Origin: Bacteroidales bacterium
GTDB lineage: Bacteria; Bacteroidota; Bacteroidia; Bacteroidales; UBA932
NCBI GenBank assembly: GCA_012728975.1
Contig: JAAYDZ010000054.1
Coordinates: 1 to 53,027 of the forward strand
Reading direction: 5' to 3'
Length of the DNA: 53,027 nt
The position numbers were made by a program, and so were the translations under genes. Numbering within the stretch: the first letter of the stretch is position 1; each line of letters begins with the position of its first letter. Below the pieces are notes generated by a model, which saw only the letters and a program-made list of their open reading frames with translations, had not been told where the DNA came from and made no database searches. Of the stretch, positions 40,784 through 49,247 are shown piece by piece.

Positions 40784-42080
40784 GATAAATTTGAATCGTG
40801 CAGCCACTGAAATCGAAATGTTCCCTGAGTCTGTTTTCCAGAAATCTCTTGTAGGGTTCCCTTACATATTGAGGCAGATTGCAGAAAAAGGCGAATGAGG
40901 GGAACTGTGTGGGCAGCTGGGTCACATATTTAATTCTGATATATTTGCCTTTCCATGCCGGAGGAGGGTAGTTCTCAATCTCGGGAAGCATCACTTCGTT
41001 CAGTTCTGATGTGGGGATTTTTCTCGAGTAATTGGAATAGACTGTGCCCGCTGCATTGAGCACGTCGAGAATCCTCTGCTTGTTAATTACTGATGTAAAT
41101 ATAATAGGAACGTCGCTGAATGGCGCAATGCGCTTCTTGATCACTTCAGTAAACTCTTTCATCGTATTGTTACCTTTTTCAACGGTGTCCCATTTATTGA
41201 CAACTATCACACAACCTTTTTTGTTGCGGACTATGAGGTTGAAAATGGCCATATCCTGTGATTCAATACCGGTTGAGGCATCAACCATCAACACACATAC
41301 ATCGGAGTTTTCTATAGCCCTGATGGAGCGCATCACTGAATAGAATTCCAGATCCTCTTTGACGCGGGTTTTCTTACGGAGGCCTGCTGTATCGATGAGC
41401 ATGAATTCGTGCCCGAATTTATTGTAATAAGTGGAAATAGAATCGCGTGTGGTGCCCGCAATTGGGGTTACGATATGGCGCTCTTCTCCCAGAAAGGCAT
41501 TGACGAGTGACGATTTGCCCACATTTGGCTTACCCACAATTGCTATGCGCGGAACATCGGCGTAGGGATCATCCTCAATAGTGTTTTGATCCGGAAGCAA
41601 TTCCACAATTCTATCCAACAGGTCGCCTGTACCGCTGCCGTTGGCTGAAGAAATACACCATGGGTCACCCAGACCGAGAGCGTGGAATTCGTGTGCACCA
41701 TACATTTTGTTACCGGTGTCCACCTTGTTGACGGCAAGCACAACGGGTTTATCGCTCCTGCGTAATAGGTCTGCAATCTCAGCATCAAAGTCGGTGATAC
41801 CGGTACCTACCTCCACGACAAAAAGTACCAGATCGCACTCTTCTATTGCAATCATCACCTGTTTGCGTATTTCGCTCTCGAATATGTCATCTGATTTGGA
41901 TGTGAAGCCTCCGGTATCCACCACTGAAAATTCATTGCCACACCATTCACAAGTACCATAGTGTCGGTCACGTGTCACACCCTCCGTCTCATCGACTATT
42001 GCCTGTCTCATACCTACAAGGCGGTTGAAAAGGGTGGATTTCCCCACATTCGGTCTTCCTACTATTGCTACCAGATTCAT
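40770..42080 (-). CDS. der: Ribosome-biogenesis GTPase Der (EngA)
   Basis: The product is 436 aa with the tandem GTPase domains unique to Der, needed for 50S subunit assembly. G1 of domain 1 is [11 protein letters not shown] (residues 7-17) with DTGGF and NKVD; domain 2 has [14 protein letters not shown] near residue 180, [19 protein letters not shown] and NKWD. The C-terminal KH-like domain ([27 protein letters not shown]) closes the protein. The ATG at 42080 starts [15 protein letters not shown]. It lies 12 bases downstream of the NtrC-like regulator on the same strand and is likely cotranscribed with it. Confidence 0.97.
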   Translation of the reverse strand: MNLVAIVGRPNVGKSTLFNRLVGMRQAIVDETEGVTRDRHYGTCEWCGNEFSVVDTGGFTSKSDDIFESEIRKQVMIAIEECDLVLFVVEVGTGITDFDAEIADLLRRSDKPVVLAVNKVDTGNKMYGAHEFHALGLGDPWCISSANGSGTGDLLDRIVELLPDQNTIEDDPYADVPRIAIVGKPNVGKSSLVNAFLGEERHIVTPIAGTTRDSISTYYNKFGHEFMLIDTAGLRKKTRVKEDLEFYSVMRSIRAIENSDVCVLMVDASTGIESQDMAIFNLIVRNKKGCVIVVNKWDTVEKGNNTMKEFTEVIKKRIAPFSDVPIIFTSVINKQRILDVLNAAGTVYSNYSRKIPTSELNEVMLPEIENYPPPAWKGKYIRIKYVTQLPTQFPSFAFFCNLPQYVREPYKRFLENRLREHFDFSGCTIQIYLRKK

Positions 42081-42092
42081 GTCTTATCTATG

Positions 42093-43253
42093 TTAGATTG
42101 CCGGCGTGGCGTATGCTATTATATCTTCTTTAGTGATTTCAGGCCCGCAGAGGATCATCAGACGTTCGGTGACATTGCGGAGTTCGCGTATGTTTCCTCT
42201 CCAAGGGAGTTTGCTCAATTCCTTATAAGCATCGGGATGCACTTTTTTAGTAGTGATGCCCATTTCCCGGCTTATCTGTTTTATGAAATGTTCCACTAGA
42301 AGAGGAATATCTTCAGTACGCTCAGCGAGCGTGGGCACATGGATCAGAATAACGCTAAGACGGTGGTAGAGGTCCTCCCTGAAATTTCCTTTTTCAATTT
42401 CTTCTGTGACGTTTTTGTTGGTTGCAGCTATAACCCTGACATTGACAGTAATATCCTTGTCGCTACCAACCCTGGAGATTTTGTTCTCTTGGAGTACTCT
42501 TAGTACCTTAGCCTGAGCAGCGAGACTCATATCTCCGATTTCGTCGAGGAAGAGAGTTCCTCCGTCTGCCTGTTCAAACTTACCCTTGTGCTGCCTTACG
42601 GCTGAGGTAAATGCTCCCTTTTCGTGCCCAAAAAGCTCACTTTCGATAAGTTCACTGGGAATAGCAGCACAGTTGACTTCTACAAAGGGTGCTGCAGCAC
42701 GAGCGCTGTTTTCGTGGAGACGTCTGGCTACAAGTTCTTTTCCTGTGCCATTGGATCCTGTGATAAGGACTCTTGCCTCGGTAGGTGCTACCCTGTCAAC
42801 GAGGTCCTTGATATGTTTGATGGCTTTAGATTCGCCTATGATTTCATATTTAGCACTAACCTTTTTCTTGAGAATTGTGGTTTCCTTGACCAGTTTGGTC
42901 TTATCTGTGGCATTTTTTAGAGTGATGAGGATTCTGTTGAGGTCAAGTGGTTTTTCAATAAAATCGAAGGCACCCTTTTTTATGCACTCTACCGCCGTGT
43001 CAATTGTACCGTGGCCTGAAATCATGATTATGGATGATTCGCAGCCCTCTTTGGCGAGGGTGTCAAGTACCTCGATTCCATCCATTTTGGGCATTTTGAT
43101 ATCACAGAATATAGCATCGTAGTTGCCGCTGAGAGCTGCTTCCACACCTTCTTTGCCGTCACAAGCCAGTGCTACGGTGTGATTGTCCATTTCGAGGATA
43201 TCTTTCAGAGCATTGCGGATACTACGTTCGTCATCAATAATCAGGATTTTCAT
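42093..43253 (-). CDS. NtrC-like sigma-54 response regulator lacking a DNA-binding domain
   Basis: The product is 386 aa. The receiver domain has DDE at the N-terminus, phospho-acceptor Asp51 in FCDIKMPKMDG and the Ser/Lys pair (MISGH, EKP). The AAA+ domain has Walker A GSNGTGKE (166-173), the sigma-54 contact loop as GAFTSA (213-218, where most have GAFTGA), Walker B TLFLDEIGDM and the R-finger region FREDLYHRL. The protein ends after the helical subdomain (LPWRGNIRELRNVTERL) with only a short tail; the Fis-type helix-turn-helix of about 60 residues usual in NtrC is absent, without a visible frameshift. It may activate sigma-54 polymerase from solution or by protein contacts. The partner kinase is probably the NtrY-like gene nearby; der follows in the same operon. 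Confidence 0.9.
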   Translation of the reverse strand: MKILIIDDERSIRNALKDILEMDNHTVALACDGKEGVEAALSGNYDAIFCDIKMPKMDGIEVLDTLAKEGCESSIIMISGHGTIDTAVECIKKGAFDFIEKPLDLNRILITLKNATDKTKLVKETTILKKKVSAKYEIIGESKAIKHIKDLVDRVAPTEARVLITGSNGTGKELVARRLHENSARAAAPFVEVNCAAIPSELIESELFGHEKGAFTSAVRQHKGKFEQADGGTLFLDEIGDMSLAAQAKVLRVLQENKISRVGSDKDITVNVRVIAATNKNVTEEIEKGNFREDLYHRLSVILIHVPTLAERTEDIPLLVEHFIKQISREMGITTKKVHPDAYKELSKLPWRGNIRELRNVTERLMILCGPEITKEDIIAYATPAI

Positions 43254-43334
43254 GAGCGGTTATATATTTGTTATAAGGAGCAAAGATAGAGTTTTTTTAT
43301 CTATTTTTGTATTTTCACACCAAATGAGAGAGAT
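43254..43334. promoter_or_regulatory. Divergent promoter region of the NtrC-like regulator and cmk
   Basis: The 81-base spacer holds a minus-strand -7 box TATCTTTG (plus-strand positions 43281-43288) for the regulator, and a plus-strand -7 box TATTTTTG (43302-43309) for cmk. Both give leaders of roughly 20-25 bases. Neither has a TTTG at standard -33 spacing, so activity of each is a guess. Confidence 0.45.
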
Positions 43335-44024
43335 ATGATTATTGCAATTGACGGCTATTCTTCTACAGGCAAAAGCACATTCGCTAAACTTATTGCAGCC
43401 CGTTTAGGCCTAATATACCTTGATTCTGGAGCTATTTATAGAGCAGTTACCCTTTTCGCACTGCAGCGTGGTTATATTGCAGACAATGTGATAGATACTG
43501 CTGCTCTCGAACAAGATCTTGTAGAGGGCAAAGTGGAGATTTCCTACTCCAAGGATAATCCTGAGGGAAGGGCCGAAATCTGTCTCAATGGGGTGAATGT
43601 CGAGTCTCGTATACGCCTACTTGATGTTTCGAACAGCGTAAGTCCCATAGCTACGCTCCCTTTTGTCCGAAATTTCGTGGATTCACTGCTTCGCGGCTAC
43701 GGCCCTCTTGGAGTTGTGATGGATGGTCGTGATATCGGTACCGCAGTTTTTCCGGAAGCAGATTTAAAGATTTTCATGGTAGCAGACGCTAAAATCAGGG
43801 CGCAGAGGCGTGTTGATCAATTGCTCGACAAAGGTGAAAAGGCTGATTTTGATGAAATTTATCGCAATGTGCTCGAGAGAGACTACATTGATTCACATCG
43901 TGAAATGAATCCCCTTCGCCAGGCGGAGGATGCGGTGGTGCTGGATAATAGCTATATTTCTGTCGACCAACAGATGATATGGTTGGGTTGGGTACTCAAG
44001 GCTAAGTTTGATATGGAGTTCTAA
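43335..44024 (+). CDS. cmk: Cytidylate kinase
   Basis: The product is 229 aa and phosphorylates CMP and dCMP. The P-loop IDGYSSTGKSTFAKLIA (from residue 5), YLDSGAIYRAVTLFAL, the NMP-binding region with NGVNVESRIR, VMDGRDIGTAVFPEADLKIFM and the LID-helix ERDYIDSHREMNPLRQAEDA are typical. The ATG at 43335 fits MIIAIDGYSSTGK. The stop codon TAA shares its last A with the ATG of ispH (TAATG), a common cmk-ispH pairing. Confidence 0.96.
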   Translation: MIIAIDGYSSTGKSTFAKLIAARLGLIYLDSGAIYRAVTLFALQRGYIADNVIDTAALEQDLVEGKVEISYSKDNPEGRAEICLNGVNVESRIRLLDVSNSVSPIATLPFVRNFVDSLLRGYGPLGVVMDGRDIGTAVFPEADLKIFMVADAKIRAQRRVDQLLDKGEKADFDEIYRNVLERDYIDSHREMNPLRQAEDAVVLDNSYISVDQQMIWLGWVLKAKFDMEF

Positions 44025-44884
44025 TGAAGGTTTCACTTGAAATAGATCCCTCTTCAGGCTTTTGCCCTGGGGTAGTAAGAGCGGTACGACAAGCGGAAGA
44101 CTATCTTGCACTACATGACACTCTGCACTCTCTGGGCCCCATAGTGCACAACTCACTCGAGATTGATCGGCTTAAGGCAAAGGGGTTGCGTATCGTGGAT
44201 ATTGACTCTATGGAGAGTATAGCGGGTAGCGTGCTTCTTATAAGGGCTCATGGTGAGCCTCCTTCTACTTATGAAGCGGCAGCCGCCAAGGAAATTGAGC
44301 TGATTGACTGCACCTGTCCGGTGGTGTTACGCCTACAGCAGGAGGTGCGTAAGGCTTTTCTCCGTATGAAGAGTGTGGACGGAACAGTAGTAATCTTCGG
44401 TAAGCACGGACATGCTGAGGTCAATGGCCTTGTGGGGCAGACCGAAGGAAGTGCGGTGGTCATTGGCAGTATTGACGACGTTGCAGATGTGGATTTCACC
44501 AGGCCGATTGAACTCTTCTCTCAGACCACAAAGGATCCTGTAGAGTATGAGACCATAGTGGAGATTATGAGATCCAGAGGGAAAGATGTGAAGGTGCACA
44601 ATACCATCTGTGCGCAGGTGAGTACAAGACACGAGTCGCTTGTAAATTTTGCGAGGAGTCACTCGATGATACTCTTTATCAGCGGTAGGGAGAGCTCCAA
44701 TGGAAAAGTGCTCTTCAACCTTTGCAAAAGTGTTAATCCCCGTTCCTGGTGGATAGAGGAGGCTTCTCAGGTTGACCCCGCCTGGATTCGCGATGGCGAC
44801 AGTATTGGCATCTGCGGTGCTACTTCTACTCCTGCGTGGCAATTGGAAGAGGCAATGGCAAACCTTTCTTCTATATTGGAATAA
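44024..44884 (+). CDS. ispH: 4-hydroxy-3-methylbut-2-enyl diphosphate reductase
   Basis: The product is 286 aa. IspH makes IPP and DMAPP in the last step of the MEP pathway, using a [4Fe-4S] cluster. The three cluster cysteines are visible: C14 in SGFCPGVVRA, C98 in DCTCPVV and C196 in NTICAQVS. The substrate His residues are in GPIVHN (42), IRAHGEPP (76) and HGHAEVNG (130). The remaining pattern FSQTTKDPVEYETIV and GICGATSTPAWQLEE is complete. It overlaps cmk by one base. With dxs in the same window, both ends of the isoprenoid pathway are covered. Confidence 0.97.
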   Translation: MKVSLEIDPSSGFCPGVVRAVRQAEDYLALHDTLHSLGPIVHNSLEIDRLKAKGLRIVDIDSMESIAGSVLLIRAHGEPPSTYEAAAAKEIELIDCTCPVVLRLQQEVRKAFLRMKSVDGTVVIFGKHGHAEVNGLVGQTEGSAVVIGSIDDVADVDFTRPIELFSQTTKDPVEYETIVEIMRSRGKDVKVHNTICAQVSTRHESLVNFARSHSMILFISGRESSNGKVLFNLCKSVNPRSWWIEEASQVDPAWIRDGDSIGICGATSTPAWQLEEAMANLSSILE

Positions 44885-44890
44885 AATCAG

Positions 44891-44898
44891 TATATTTG
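44891..44898 (+). promoter_or_regulatory. -7 box (TATATTTG) upstream of efp
   Basis: TATATTTG matches the TAnnTTTG consensus exactly and predicts a leader of about 40 bases before the efp ATG at 44945. A TTTC lies 22 bases upstream inside ispH in place of TTTG. Confidence 0.55.
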
Positions 44899-44944
44899 TA
44901 GATTGAACGATTTCGGGACAATTATCAAATTATATATACTTTTT

Positions 44945-45511
44945 ATGGCAACAACAGCAGATTTTAAAAACGGACTCTATTTGAATTATAAAGGAATACC
45001 CTGCTCTATTGTATGGTTCCAGCACGTAAAACCGGGCAAAGGTCCCGCTTTTGTCAAAACCAAGCTCCGTAACCTCGAAAATGGACGTATCCTCGAGAAT
45101 ACCTTTACCGCAGGAGAAAAAATAGACACCATAACAGTAGAACACCGCACTTACCAGTTCCTCTACGCCGATGAGGATGGTTTCCACTTTATGAATACGG
45201 AAACTTATGATCAGGTTCATCTTGATAAAGACATGGTTGAGAATAATGATCTTATGAAGGATGGACAGACAGTGCAGATGGTTTATTTCGCCGAAGAGGA
45301 GAGATATCTTACCTGCGAGCTTCCCACATATGTTGAGCTTGAGGTGACCTATACCGAACCGGCCGTTAAGGGTGATACTGCTTCCACAAATGCTCTGAAG
45401 GCTGCTACTCTTGAGACAGGTGCTGAGATTATGGTTCCCCTTTTTATCAACCAGGGTGACCGTATCAGGGTTAATACTACTGACAGGTCATATGGTGAAA
45501 GAGTAAGGTAG
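44945..45511 (+). CDS. efp: Elongation factor P
   Basis: The product is 188 aa. EF-P rescues ribosomes stalled at polyproline stretches. The N-terminal KOW domain carries the modifiable Lys32 at the tip of the loop HVKPGKGPAF; two OB domains follow, ending in the signature YLTCELPTYVELEVTYTEPAV, TLETGAEIMVPLFINQGD and TTDRSYGERV. The frame is open upstream to a TTG at 44903, but the ATG at 44945 (MATTADFKNGLYLNY) matches the family start. It lies 60 bases after ispH with its own likely promoter. Whether Lys32 is beta-lysylated cannot be told here. Confidence 0.96.
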   Translation: MATTADFKNGLYLNYKGIPCSIVWFQHVKPGKGPAFVKTKLRNLENGRILENTFTAGEKIDTITVEHRTYQFLYADEDGFHFMNTETYDQVHLDKDMVENNDLMKDGQTVQMVYFAEEERYLTCELPTYVELEVTYTEPAVKGDTASTNALKAATLETGAEIMVPLFINQGDRIRVNTTDRSYGERVR

Positions 45512-45539
45512 CTTTTGATATGATTTAACTTTTACATAT

Positions 45540-46895
45540 ATGCGTAAATTATTCATAATATTTATGTCCATGTCCGTGGTATGCGGATGTGGACGTTTTT
45601 CATCTTCCGATCCTTCGGTCAATATCACGGAAGATGAAAGAGAGGCGAGGATCGCCATCGATTTTTCCCGCGACAGCAACTATATTGTCAACTATCTGAA
45701 ACTCTACTATCCGGAGCTGACAGCTGAACAGGTTGCTGCCTGGGAGGCTACAAATGCTTTAGAGCATAGATACATAGATGGACATAAGCGTTATTTCCGC
45801 AATGCGGGACGCAATCTTTTCCGTATAGACAGGGAAGCGAAACAAGTATACGAGCAAGTTGAGGGAGTGCAGGTGGATCAATTACACCTATTTCTGGATG
45901 GCTATAATAAAGAGGTTATTAAGGCCGCAAGAGAGCAGAAGAAAAGTCTTGTGCTTCCCGTCACAATGACTATCAAGTACACTTTGACTGTCAAACCCGA
46001 TGTAGTGCCTGACAGTACCGTGCTCCGTGCATGGATGCCTTATCCCCGTGAGGACCAGAACAGCGTCAAAGACATTCGCCTGATTTCCACTTCCGAGCCG
46101 GAGTACAAGATTTCTTCGGACAAATATGTCCACAAGAGCATATATATGGAGAAAATCGCGGTTGCCGGACAGCCTACTGTTTTCTCTTACGAACTCTCTT
46201 TCAAGGGTTATAACGAAAGGTATGACTTCAATCCCGAGGATATTAAGCCCTATGACACAGGAAGTCGACTCTACAAGGAGTACACCGCCGAAAGGGCAAC
46301 CCATGTCATATTCAGCGACCGTATAAAGAAGATTACCGATTCTATCGTAGGCACGGAAACCAATCCTTACATTAAGGTTAAGAAGATCTACCGCTGGATT
46401 GCCGACAACTATCCATGGGCAAGTGCCCGCGAGTACTCTACTATTGAAAACATTCCGGAATATGTGCTCGACAACAATCATGGTGATTGTGGCCAGGTGG
46501 GTCTTCTTTTGATTACCATGGCGCGCTATGCAGGGGTACCTGCAAGATGGCAAAGCGGTTGGATGCTTCATCCGAATAGTGTCAATATGCACGATTGGCT
46601 CGAGGTATATTACGAGGGCATCGGATGGGTGCCTACCGATCAGTCATTCGGAAGAGGACGCTACAATGTTAAGGATAACGACGACGAATACAACTTCTAT
46701 ACAAAGGGTCTAGATGCTTTCCGCTGGATTGTGAACAGCGACTATTCAGGTGAGTTTTCTCCTGCCAAGAAATTTATCCGCAGCGAGACTGTGGATTTCC
46801 AGCGCGGTGAAGTGGAGTGGGATGGAGGTAACCTCTATTTCGACAAATGGAGCGGCTGGATTTCGGATATTCAGTATAAGTATGAGGATAAATAA
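45540..46895 (+). CDS. Transglutaminase-like lipoprotein (putative peptidase)
   Basis: The product is 451 aa. The short signal peptide ends in VCGC (Cys17 the likely lipidated residue). After an N-terminal helical region of about 140 residues and a beta-rich middle (YTLTVKPD, FSYELSFKGYNE), it has a transglutaminase-core domain with the Cys-His-Asp triad: C317 in NNHGDCGQVGLLLITMARYAG, H351 in NMHDWLEVYYEGIGW and D367 in VPTDQSFG. Members of this superfamily in bacteria are usually proteases or peptidoglycan-related hydrolases rather than cross-linkers. The ATG at 45540 is preceded by a short A/T-rich spacer after efp, so it may be read from the efp promoter. A terminator follows. The substrate is unknown. 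Confidence 0.88.
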   Translation: MRKLFIIFMSMSVVCGCGRFSSSDPSVNITEDEREARIAIDFSRDSNYIVNYLKLYYPELTAEQVAAWEATNALEHRYIDGHKRYFRNAGRNLFRIDREAKQVYEQVEGVQVDQLHLFLDGYNKEVIKAAREQKKSLVLPVTMTIKYTLTVKPDVVPDSTVLRAWMPYPREDQNSVKDIRLISTSEPEYKISSDKYVHKSIYMEKIAVAGQPTVFSYELSFKGYNERYDFNPEDIKPYDTGSRLYKEYTAERATHVIFSDRIKKITDSIVGTETNPYIKVKKIYRWIADNYPWASAREYSTIENIPEYVLDNNHGDCGQVGLLLITMARYAGVPARWQSGWMLHPNSVNMHDWLEVYYEGIGWVPTDQSFGRGRYNVKDNDDEYNFYTKGLDAFRWIVNSDYSGEFSPAKKFIRSETVDFQRGEVEWDGGNLYFDKWSGWISDIQYKYEDK

Positions 46896-46935
46896 ATGCT
46901 AAGCGTTGTATGACGCTAATGCTTTTTGTGAAATA

Positions 46936-46975
46936 AATTCCGCCGCTGAACTACAACGGCGGAATTGTTTTTTCG
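46936..46975 (+). terminator. Terminator after the transglutaminase-like gene
   Basis: A 10-bp stem aattccgccg / cggcggaatt (46936-46945 and 46957-46966) with an 11-base loop is followed by GTTTTTT. It lies between this gene and the convergent thioredoxin-like gene. Confidence 0.85.
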
Positions 46976-47002
46976 CATTACTTGGTGTTAATTTGCCAAT
47001 TA

Positions 47003-47860
47003 CTATCGTTTATTTAACGCCCTATTTAATTCTCGTCTCATTGTATTTACCCCGGGAAAACCGGTGCTGTGAAATGATTGATTTCCTTCACGGTCTATAA
47101 TGATAAAGGTAGGGACACCTTTCACATCTAAAAGGTCGTGGAGATAATCCCATTGTTCGGCACTCAAGCGGTGGTGGGAGCCGGATATATCCGCAATCAC
47201 ATTTTCCCACACAATAGCCGGCGAATCTTCTCCGGCAAGGTATAAAAATTCCACATCCTTATTGGCAAATTGAACTTTTATCGGTTGCATCAGTAGGTGT
47301 GATGCCAGGCAGGGACCACACCAGGTGGCCCATATATCTATCAATATTACTTTTCCTTCAAATGGTTTTATTAAGTTATGGAATAGCTGCTCATGTTTAC
47401 CGGAGGGGGAATCCGAAACGGAATAATCTGTTTCCTCGTTATTCTCTTCTGTTAAATTGACACCGTATATTTTATAATAATCGTCGCTATCGCTTCCTAT
47501 AAAGTCGAATGTGGTTGTTTCCATTGGTAGCGGTTCAAATATCAGCATAAACTCGATTGCACCTGATTTGGGCATTCCAAACAGCAGATCGAGTTCAAGG
47601 CCTTCGCCACTGCTAATCATGTACTTTTTTTCGTTGGCAAGCAGATAGGTTTCCGATGTTATCTTAATCGAATTATCGAGGTGAACAGGTGCATAGATGT
47701 CAAGCACGGTCGCCGTGTCTGATAATGTTACTTTAGTGATTTCCAGGGAAGGCGTGTCGGCATATGACGCATATGGCCGCTCAACTACTTTGATTTGTTG
47801 TGCTTGTGCTGTCATTCCTATGGTAAGCAGCAAAAGTGTGAGAAGTGATTTTATTTTCAT
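47003..47860 (-). CDS. TlpA-like thioredoxin-fold protein, exported
   Basis: The product is about 285 aa from the ATG at 47860 (MKIKSLLTLLLL); an ATG six codons earlier would weaken the signal peptide. The signal sequence ends around TAQAQ. The N-terminal 150 residues form a beta-rich domain of the kind fused to TlpA/ResA proteins in Bacteroidota, and the C-terminal domain has the redox motif in IDIWATWCGPCLASH, a central strand VEFLYLAGEDSP, and the cis-Pro loop GVPTFIIID. It probably reduces or shuttles disulfides in the periplasm, as in cytochrome maturation or oxidative-stress protection; the partner is not visible. It is transcribed alone, with the Fic gene upstream in the same direction behind a G-run tract. 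Confidence 0.87.
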   Translation of the reverse strand: MKIKSLLTLLLLTIGMTAQAQQIKVVERPYASYADTPSLEITKVTLSDTATVLDIYAPVHLDNSIKITSETYLLANEKKYMISSGEGLELDLLFGMPKSGAIEFMLIFEPLPMETTTFDFIGSDSDDYYKIYGVNLTEENNEETDYSVSDSPSGKHEQLFHNLIKPFEGKVILIDIWATWCGPCLASHLLMQPIKVQFANKDVEFLYLAGEDSPAIVWENVIADISGSHHRLSAEQWDYLHDLLDVKGVPTFIIIDREGNQSFHSTGFPGVNTMRRELNRALNKR

Positions 47861-47981
47861 TTTATTGTGATTAGTCATTTGTGGTTTCTGATATGCTAAT
47901 TTATGCCCAGAAGCGTAACCGTAAAATTAATTGAAAATTGACAATTACGTTAAGAATATCTGTGACAATTCGTTGACAAAA

Positions 47982-48014
47982 GGGAGGGATGGGGAGGGGG
48001 AGGGGGAGGGGGAG
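47982..48014 (+). repeat. G-run tract (GGGGGA repeats), G-quadruplex candidate
   Basis: Six consecutive G-runs of 3 to 5 bases separated by single A or AT (core AGGGGG repeated) lie directly beyond the fic stop codon, 122 bases upstream of the TlpA-like ATG. The plus strand could fold into a four-layer quadruplex. On the transcribed minus strand the same tract reads as C-runs in the fic mRNA 3' end. Confidence 0.75.
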
Positions 48015-48016
48015 GT

Positions 48017-49120
48017 TTACTCTTTCAATAGGTAATTGGTGCTTCGTCCACCATCATTGGAGACGACTAGTATCCCTTTTTCTATAAGGTCAGTTATATC
48101 TCTTAGGGCTGTAGCCTGTGAATTCTTTGTCATCTTTGCCCACTTTGAAGTAGTAAGCTTGCCTTCAAAACCATCCCAAAGTCTATTTATAACTTTGACT
48201 TGCCTCTCGTTCATAGATACCTCACGATTTCTTTGCCAGAAAGAAGCCTTCTTAACTACTCTCTGCACTATCTGCTCAGAATAAAGTATTGCAGACTTCA
48301 TGGTTAGTAAAAACCACTCAAGCCATGCCGTTATGTCGGTCGAACCTGTTGTAGTCTTCTCGAGTATTTCATAATATGCCTTTTTTTCTTTTAGAATTTG
48401 AGCAGACATACTGTAGAATCTGTGCGGCATACCGTCAGCTTTTGCCAGCAACATATCTGTGATTGTCCTTGTCAGACGACCATTACCATCATCAAACGGG
48501 TGTATGGCTACGAACCACATATGTGCAATAGCGGCTTTGAGTACGGGATCAATGCTGTTACCGGCATTTACCCATGAGAGGAATTCATCCATCATAGCCG
48601 GCACATCCTCTGACCTAGGTGCTTCATAATGGATTTTTTCCTTACCCATAGCTCCTGAAACCACTTGCATCGGCTCTTTTCCTACTCTATATGCTGCAAC
48701 GGTTATAGGGTACATACCGCTGCGTCCGGTAGGGAATAGGGCTGCATGCCAATTGAATAGTCTTTCATGAGTCAATGATTTGTCACTACCCCTGACAGCA
48801 TCGAGCATTACCTGCACGATGCCTTCCGTATAGTTGTCTGTAGCTGGTAAACCCTCTACTTCTATGCCTAGCTTCCTGGCAATTGATGAGCGTACTTTGT
48901 CATAATTGAGTATTTCTCCCTCTATCTCACTTGAGCGTACCACTTCCTCGGTCATCACATCAAGCGATGTCTTATTTTGGATTTCAAAGCCTAATCCACT
49001 CATTAATCCCCCTATCCTGCCTTCGAGGTTGCGCACCTCCGAAAGAAGGTTGATCAAGCGAGAATTGTCCCATGTAAACTCTGGCCAAGTCGGGTGTTGC
49101 CATATATAAATCGGTCTCAT
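48017..49120 (-). CDS. Fic/DOC-family protein with N-terminal inhibitory motif (DUF4172-Fic-wHTH)
   Basis: The product is 367 aa. The N-terminal DUF4172 part (YIWQHPTWPEFTWD) contains the inhibitory helix motif S-x3-E-G (S63 to G68, SSEIEG), as in class II Fic enzymes. The catalytic Fic motif is HPFDDGNGR (207-215), preceded by the flap region. The last 80 residues look like a winged helix (MNERQVKVINRLWDGF, TTSKWAKMTKNSQATALRDI). Fic proteins transfer AMP, sometimes other nucleotide parts, onto Ser/Thr/Tyr hydroxyls of target proteins, and the motif keeps it silent until released. The ATG at 49120 (MRPIYIWQHP) is chosen over an upstream one because the promoter at 49139-49170 lies in between. 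Targets are unknown; a partner antitoxin gene is not needed for this class and none is seen. Confidence 0.9.
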   Translation of the reverse strand: MRPIYIWQHPTWPEFTWDNSRLINLLSEVRNLEGRIGGLMSGLGFEIQNKTSLDVMTEEVVRSSEIEGEILNYDKVRSSIARKLGIEVEGLPATDNYTEGIVQVMLDAVRGSDKSLTHERLFNWHAALFPTGRSGMYPITVAAYRVGKEPMQVVSGAMGKEKIHYEAPRSEDVPAMMDEFLSWVNAGNSIDPVLKAAIAHMWFVAIHPFDDGNGRLTRTITDMLLAKADGMPHRFYSMSAQILKEKKAYYEILEKTTTGSTDITAWLEWFLLTMKSAILYSEQIVQRVVKKASFWQRNREVSMNERQVKVINRLWDGFEGKLTTSKWAKMTKNSQATALRDITDLIEKGILVVSNDGGRSTNYLLKE

Positions 49121-49138
49121 AACTGGATTATTTTGAGA

Positions 49139-49170
49139 CAAAGATAAGTAGATGATGCGAAAAAACAAAT
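49139..49170 (-). promoter_or_regulatory. Promoter of the Fic gene (TTTG-N20-TATCTTTG)
   Basis: On the minus strand TTTG (plus 49167-49170) and TATCTTTG (plus 49139-49146) are 20 bases apart, and the predicted start is about 13 bases before the ATG at 49120. It overlaps the first codons of the remnant reading frame on the plus strand, which argues against coding there. Confidence 0.65.
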
Positions 49171-49172
49171 TA

Positions 49173-49197
49173 TTCTCGTCATTATTTGACGAGAATA
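49173..49197. repeat. Inverted repeat upstream of fic
   Basis: The arms attctcgtca and tgacgagaat (10 bp perfect, 5-base loop) lie just upstream of the -33 element of the fic promoter. This could be an operator or the scar of an insertion; function is inferred. Confidence 0.5.
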
Positions 49198-49219
49198 GGG
49201 GGAAAAGTGTGTCATATGA

Positions 49220-49247
49220 GGGATTTGGTCACTTCGTTCCCACATTC
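49220..49247 (+). repeat. 28-base dispersed repeat, copy a
   Basis: Begins GGGATTT followed by GGTCACTTCGTTCCCACATTC. Upstream it shares TGTCATATGAG with copy d (TGTCATATGGAG). It lies at the left boundary of the remnant gene. Confidence 0.6.

Noticed and set aside
42586-43122. Plus-strand open frame of 178 codons
   Set aside because: Antisense to the receiver/AAA+ regulator; no recognisable domain.
45888-46592. Minus-strand open frame of 234 codons
   Set aside because: Antisense to the transglutaminase-like gene, whose catalytic triad is encoded on the plus strand; no promoter or motif.
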